Translations under genes and position numbers: made by a program
The notes under the pieces: generated by a model
Seen by the model: the letters and a program-made list of their open reading frames with translations, nothing else
What the model was told of the DNA's origin: nothing
The model's database searches: none
Part shown: one piece after another, positions 15,240-15,392 of the stretch
How positions within the stretch are numbered: the stretch's first letter is position 1
Layout: every line of letters starts with the position of its first letter
Assembly (NCBI GenBank): GCA_030153205.1
Contig: JASLHV010000377.1
Location: 1-15,392 of the forward strand
Source of the DNA: Roseiarcus sp.
GTDB lineage: Bacteria; Pseudomonadota; Alphaproteobacteria; Rhizobiales; Beijerinckiaceae
Length of the DNA: 15,392 nt
Direction: 5' to 3'

Positions 15240-15392
15240 ATACGGGCGGGGCAGGGCCGACCTAGCGTGACGGCACGTTTTCTCGAAGATCTGGAAATAA
15301 TTGGCGCGGCATACGCAGGTTGAACCGACGCAAAGATCAATGGCGAGTGGAACGCCCGACTTACACTCCTCTATACGGCAGAAAATTGGATA

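Overview
The window reads as chromosomal DNA of a GC-rich alphaproteobacterium, most likely a Hyphomicrobiales (Rhizobiales) relative of the Bradyrhizobium/Beijerinckiaceae kind. The basis is codon use, a large cyclase-AAA-TPR regulator of a type common in that order, a PQQ-type membrane dehydrogenase and a GntR/FadR-controlled sugar ABC operon. This placement is inference. I see no rRNA, tRNA, CRISPR array, IS element, prophage or plasmid gene.

Layout. The left edge (1-172, minus) carries only the N-terminus of a membrane-bound PQQ-dependent (glucose-type) dehydrogenase that continues off the window. A 630-base gene-poor gap follows, containing a nested inverted repeat. A very large plus-strand gene (803-4096) then encodes a SAM domain, a class IIIb nucleotide cyclase, an AAA/STAND-type ATPase and a TPR-like array in one protein. 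It converges on a seven-gene minus-strand cluster.

The cluster, in transcription order, is: SDR dehydrogenase (11876-11100), arabinose-binding-protein-like periplasmic protein (11057-10059), double ATPase (10006-8438), permease (8438-7428), mandelate-racemase/galactonate-dehydratase-like enolase superfamily enzyme (7391-6219), GntR/FadR-FCD regulator (6101-5259) and aldose 1-epimerase-like protein (5235-4285). All gaps are short, and the ATPase/permease junction is a TGATG stop-start overlap. A good sigma70-like promoter, with a FadR-family-like operator next to its -35 box, lies just upstream of the SDR gene, so one regulated transcript is likely. A perfect 13-bp stem-loop sits directly after the binding-protein gene.

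Together these genes suggest import of a pentose or hexose of the L-arabinose/D-galactose/L-fucose type, equilibration of its anomers, NAD-dependent oxidation and dehydration of the sugar acid to a 2-keto-3-deoxy acid. A lactonase and the final aldolase or dehydrogenase are not in this window.

Upstream of the cluster on the same strand are tex (12129-14441), an RNA-binding transcription accessory protein, and a small deazaflavin-dependent nitroreductase family protein (14726-15184) with its own promoter. The most interesting items are the sugar operon with its altered binding pocket, the leader minicistron ahead of the SDR gene, the promoter/operator pair, the post-binding-protein stem-loop and the multidomain cyclase.
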